Shown here: in pieces, positions 62,058-64,000 of the stretch
Numbering within the stretch: position 1 is the first letter of the stretch
Layout of the letters: each line of letters starts with the position of its first letter
NCBI GenBank assembly: GCA_005880695.1
Contig: VBGR01000033.1
Location: 38,428 to 102,427 of the forward strand
Direction: 5' to 3'
Length of the DNA stretch: 64,000 nt
From: Chloroflexota bacterium
Lineage (GTDB): Bacteria > Chloroflexota > Dormibacteria > Dormibacterales > Dormibacteraceae
Notes under the pieces: generated by a model
The model's input: the letters and a program-made list of their open reading frames with translations, nothing else
The model's database searches: none
What the model was told of the DNA's origin: nothing
Program-made: the position numbers and the translations under genes

Positions 62058-63306
62058 CCGCGAGCGCTACGCCGAGCCCACCGATGACGCGCCCCGTCCC
62101 GAAGATGTCGGCCAGCGCCGCCGCCAGCAGCACCGGCAGCGCGGTGGCGCCGTTGTAGGCCATGAAGAAGAGGGAGAAGATGCGGCCGCGGATCTCGTCA
62201 GTCGTGTGCTCTTGCAGGTAGGTCAGGGAAGGGATCATGAGGAAGCCGAACTCGACGCCCAGCACGAAGGCGAAGACTGCCGCAAAGTCGCGCGTGTAGT
62301 CCGCCAGCCCTGGCACGTGCCGCATCGCGAACGGCACGCTGGCCAGCGCGATGAGCGTCAAACCTGTCGCCACCAGGCTGCCGACCAGCAGGCGCGACCG
62401 CTTGGCATGGCGGCCGAACTGGCCGAGCGCGAGTGCGCTGAGCATGGCGCCGATCGTTGCCGGCAGCAGGATCACGTAGCTGTCCTGGGCCTGGATCCCG
62501 ACCACCGTCGAGACGTACGCCGGGGCCAGGGTGAACATCATGAAGAGCACCAACACGGCCAGCGAGAGCTGCGCGAAGGACGACATCAGAACGGCTGACG
62601 CGCGCAGGAACGCGAGCGCTTCATAGAGCTCAGTGATCAGCTGGCGGGCGGCGTTGCGACTGGTCTGCTCGCGCGCCGGCTGGTTGCGCGGGATGTCGCT
62701 GAAAAGGATCAGGAGCGCGCTCAGGACGAAGAAGCCGGATGCGATCCAGTAGGGCAGGTAGGCATCGATGCGGGCGGCCAGCGGAGCCAGGGCGCCGCCC
62801 ACCAACAGCGTCAGGACCATGGTGATCATGACCATCGAGTTGGCGGTGAGCAGCGCCCGCTTGGGCAGCAGCGATGGGATGGCGGCCGCTTCGGCTGGGC
62901 TGAAGAGCTGGCCCAGTGAGCTGAACAAGAAAGTGATCAGGAGGAGGTGGAGGACGTCGCCGCGAATGGGTGGCCAGAGGGCGACGATCGGGATCAGCGC
63001 AACGGCGGCGCCGCGCCCCACGTTGGCCCAGACCATGATGTTCTTGCGGTTGTGGCGGTCGGCGAAGACGCCCGCGAAGGGCGGGATGAAAAGCGCCGGC
63101 AGCGTGTAGGCGAGCAGCGTGATGGCGACATTCGTGCTGGCGCCGGTCACCTTGTAGGCGAGGATGATCAGCGAGAACATCACGAACTTGTCGGCAGTCT
63201 GGGACGCGACCTGCGCGAACCAGACGAGGCGGAACGCCGGCCTGCTGAGGACATACCGGAAGCCGTTTTGCGACCCGAGGAGTCCGGCTTCCGTCATCTG
63301 CTGCAT
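61999..63306 (-). CDS. MFS transporter
   Basis: The 435 residues have about 12 membrane helices and the MFS loop 2-3 motif as FAGVFADRHNRKNIM. A second, weaker copy follows in the second half (FGRHAKRSRLLVG). The pattern fits drug-efflux or small-solute MFS permeases of the EntS-like or MFS_3 group. The substrate is unknown. It ends inside the dedA 3' region on the opposite strand. rsmA lies four bases upstream on the same strand, so it is probably co-transcribed with rsmA. Confidence 0.85.
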   Translation of the reverse strand: MQQMTEAGLLGSQNGFRYVLSRPAFRLVWFAQVASQTADKFVMFSLIILAYKVTGASTNVAITLLAYTLPALFIPPFAGVFADRHNRKNIMVWANVGRGAAVALIPIVALWPPIRGDVLHLLLITFLFSSLGQLFSPAEAAAIPSLLPKRALLTANSMVMITMVLTLLVGGALAPLAARIDAYLPYWIASGFFVLSALLILFSDIPRNQPAREQTSRNAARQLITELYEALAFLRASAVLMSSFAQLSLAVLVLFMMFTLAPAYVSTVVGIQAQDSYVILLPATIGAMLSALALGQFGRHAKRSRLLVGSLVATGLTLIALASVPFAMRHVPGLADYTRDFAAVFAFVLGVEFGFLMIPSLTYLQEHTTDEIRGRIFSLFFMAYNGATALPVLLAAALADIFGTGRVIGGLGVALAVTGAAVASGASRVYGPEEN

Positions 63307-63310
63307 CAGA

Positions 63311-64000
63311 TTAGGCGGTTTTTCCGCCGCTTCCTGAAAACGCTCTGTAGAGCGAGCTCCACTCCTCGAGCGAAAGCGTCTGGGGCCGGCGCGCCGGGTC
63401 GATACCCACGCTCTTCAAACGCTCCGCCGCACCAGGTCCGGCAATTCGGGTCAGGGTCGCCCCCAGCTGTTTGCGCCGGAACTGGAAGATCCGCTCCGCG
63501 ACGCGGAGCAAGCCCGGCAGGTCGTCGACCGGGACCGCGGGCCGCGAGCGGACGTCCATCACGACCAGAGCCGAGTCGACCTCGGGCGCCGGCCAGAAGG
63601 CGTCGCGAGGCAGCTCGAGCTCCAGGCGCGGTACGGCGAAGAGGTGAACCGCCAGGGTGGCAAGGCTCCAGTCACCCGGCCGGGTCCAGCGCTGCGCCAC
63701 CTCTTTCTGGACGACCAGTGAAACCCGCCGGGGCGGGTCGGGCCGCTCGAGGAGCTTCGGGAGCAGCGCGCCCGTCAGGTAGTAGGGGATGTTGCCGGCC
63801 ACGATGGGAACCGGCGGTAGCGGCATCTTCAGCACGTCCGCCGCGCTGATCTCGACGTTGGCGAGTCCCGTGGTGACCTCCCGCAGGATCGCGACGAGCC
63901 GGCGGTCGAGCTCGACCGCGATGACCCGGCCGGCACGGGCGGCCAAGCGGACGGTCAGGACGCCGGGACCGGCGCCAACTTCGAGCACCTCGTCGTCGGC
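63311..64000 (-). CDS. rsmA: 16S rRNA dimethyladenosine transferase RsmA/KsgA (5' end outside window)
   Basis: RsmA dimethylates two adjacent adenosines near the 3' end of 16S rRNA. The frame is open to the right edge, leaving 229 residues. SAM motif I is VLEVGAGPGVLTVRLA, followed by VIAVELDRRLVAIL. The catalytic motif NIPYYLTGALLPKLL replaces the commoner NLPYxI. The C-terminal PEVDSALVVM and FQFRRKQLGATL are conserved. Only the extreme N-terminus is missing. Confidence 0.94.
   Translation of the reverse strand, partial: ADDEVLEVGAGPGVLTVRLAARAGRVIAVELDRRLVAILREVTTGLANVEISAADVLKMPLPPVPIVAGNIPYYLTGALLPKLLERPDPPRRVSLVVQKEVAQRWTRPGDWSLATLAVHLFAVPRLELELPRDAFWPAPEVDSALVVMDVRSRPAVPVDDLPGLLRVAERIFQFRRKQLGATLTRIAGPGAAERLKSVGIDPARRPQTLSLEEWSSLYRAFSGSGGKTA

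Overview
The window is about 64 kb of GC-rich DNA that is almost entirely coding. It carries housekeeping and information-processing genes of a free-living bacterium. No rRNA, tRNA, CRISPR array, prophage or intact insertion sequence was recognised. The gene content points to a GC-rich lineage on the Chloroflexota/Dormibacterota side of Terrabacteria. The evidence is a Gram-positive type LexA box, RNase J and RNase Y, SpoVS, a DapL-type lysine pathway, and MutS/MutL, which most Actinobacteria lack. This placement is an inference from gene content and order.

Layout. From 1 to 4.2 kb on the + strand lie fatty-acid genes (an acyl-CoA ligase tail, a ketopantoate-reductase-like gene, an acyl-CoA dehydrogenase and a TetR regulator), an unknown SOS-controlled gene and a single-domain cyclic-nucleotide-binding protein. 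From 4.3 to 5.8 kb is an SOS hub: lexA diverges from a LysM-containing cell-division-inhibitor-like gene. From 5.8 to 52 kb nearly everything is on the - strand. In transcription order the genes are tyrS, yebC-ruvC-ruvA-ruvB, secD-secF, rimP-nusA-ylxR-infB-rbfA-nrnA-truB-ribF, a lipid and ggt group, rpsO-pnp-dapB-asd-dapA-udg-rnj, ftsK-rodZ-pgsA/cinA-recA-recX-rny-ymdB-spoVS-miaB-mutS-mutL-miaA-dapL-hflX. The second half of this order resembles the Bacillus subtilis chromosome. From 52 to 64 kb are cvpA-pheT-pheS-rlmB-rplT-rpmI-infC (-), a lipoprotein and a PRC-barrel protein (+), thrS (-), dedA (+), an MFS transporter (-) and the start-truncated rsmA (-).

Three themes stand out. First, many genes have no ATG, GTG or TTG at the place where family homology demands a start. 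nusA, dapB, rodZ, miaB, hflX and the nrnA-like gene fit a CTG start, infC fits ATC, and ylxR and recX have no conventional start at all. Second, LexA-type palindromes lie in the promoters of an unknown 128-residue gene, the LysM gene, lexA and recA, with a weaker one before yebC-ruvCAB. Third, two related elements of 212 and 214 bp with terminal inverted repeats sit between infB and rbfA and between rplT and rlmB. Each abuts the stop codon of a translation gene, and the second appears to supply the N-terminus of the rlmB-like gene.

How the genes work together. asd, dapA, dapB and dapL form most of a DapL-type diaminopimelate route. lexA, recA, recX, ruvABC, mutS, mutL and udg cover DNA repair. 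rimP, nusA, infB, rbfA, truB, miaA, miaB, infC, rplT, rpmI, rpsO, rsmA and three aminoacyl-tRNA synthetases cover translation. rny, rnj, pnp and the nrnA-like gene cover RNA decay.
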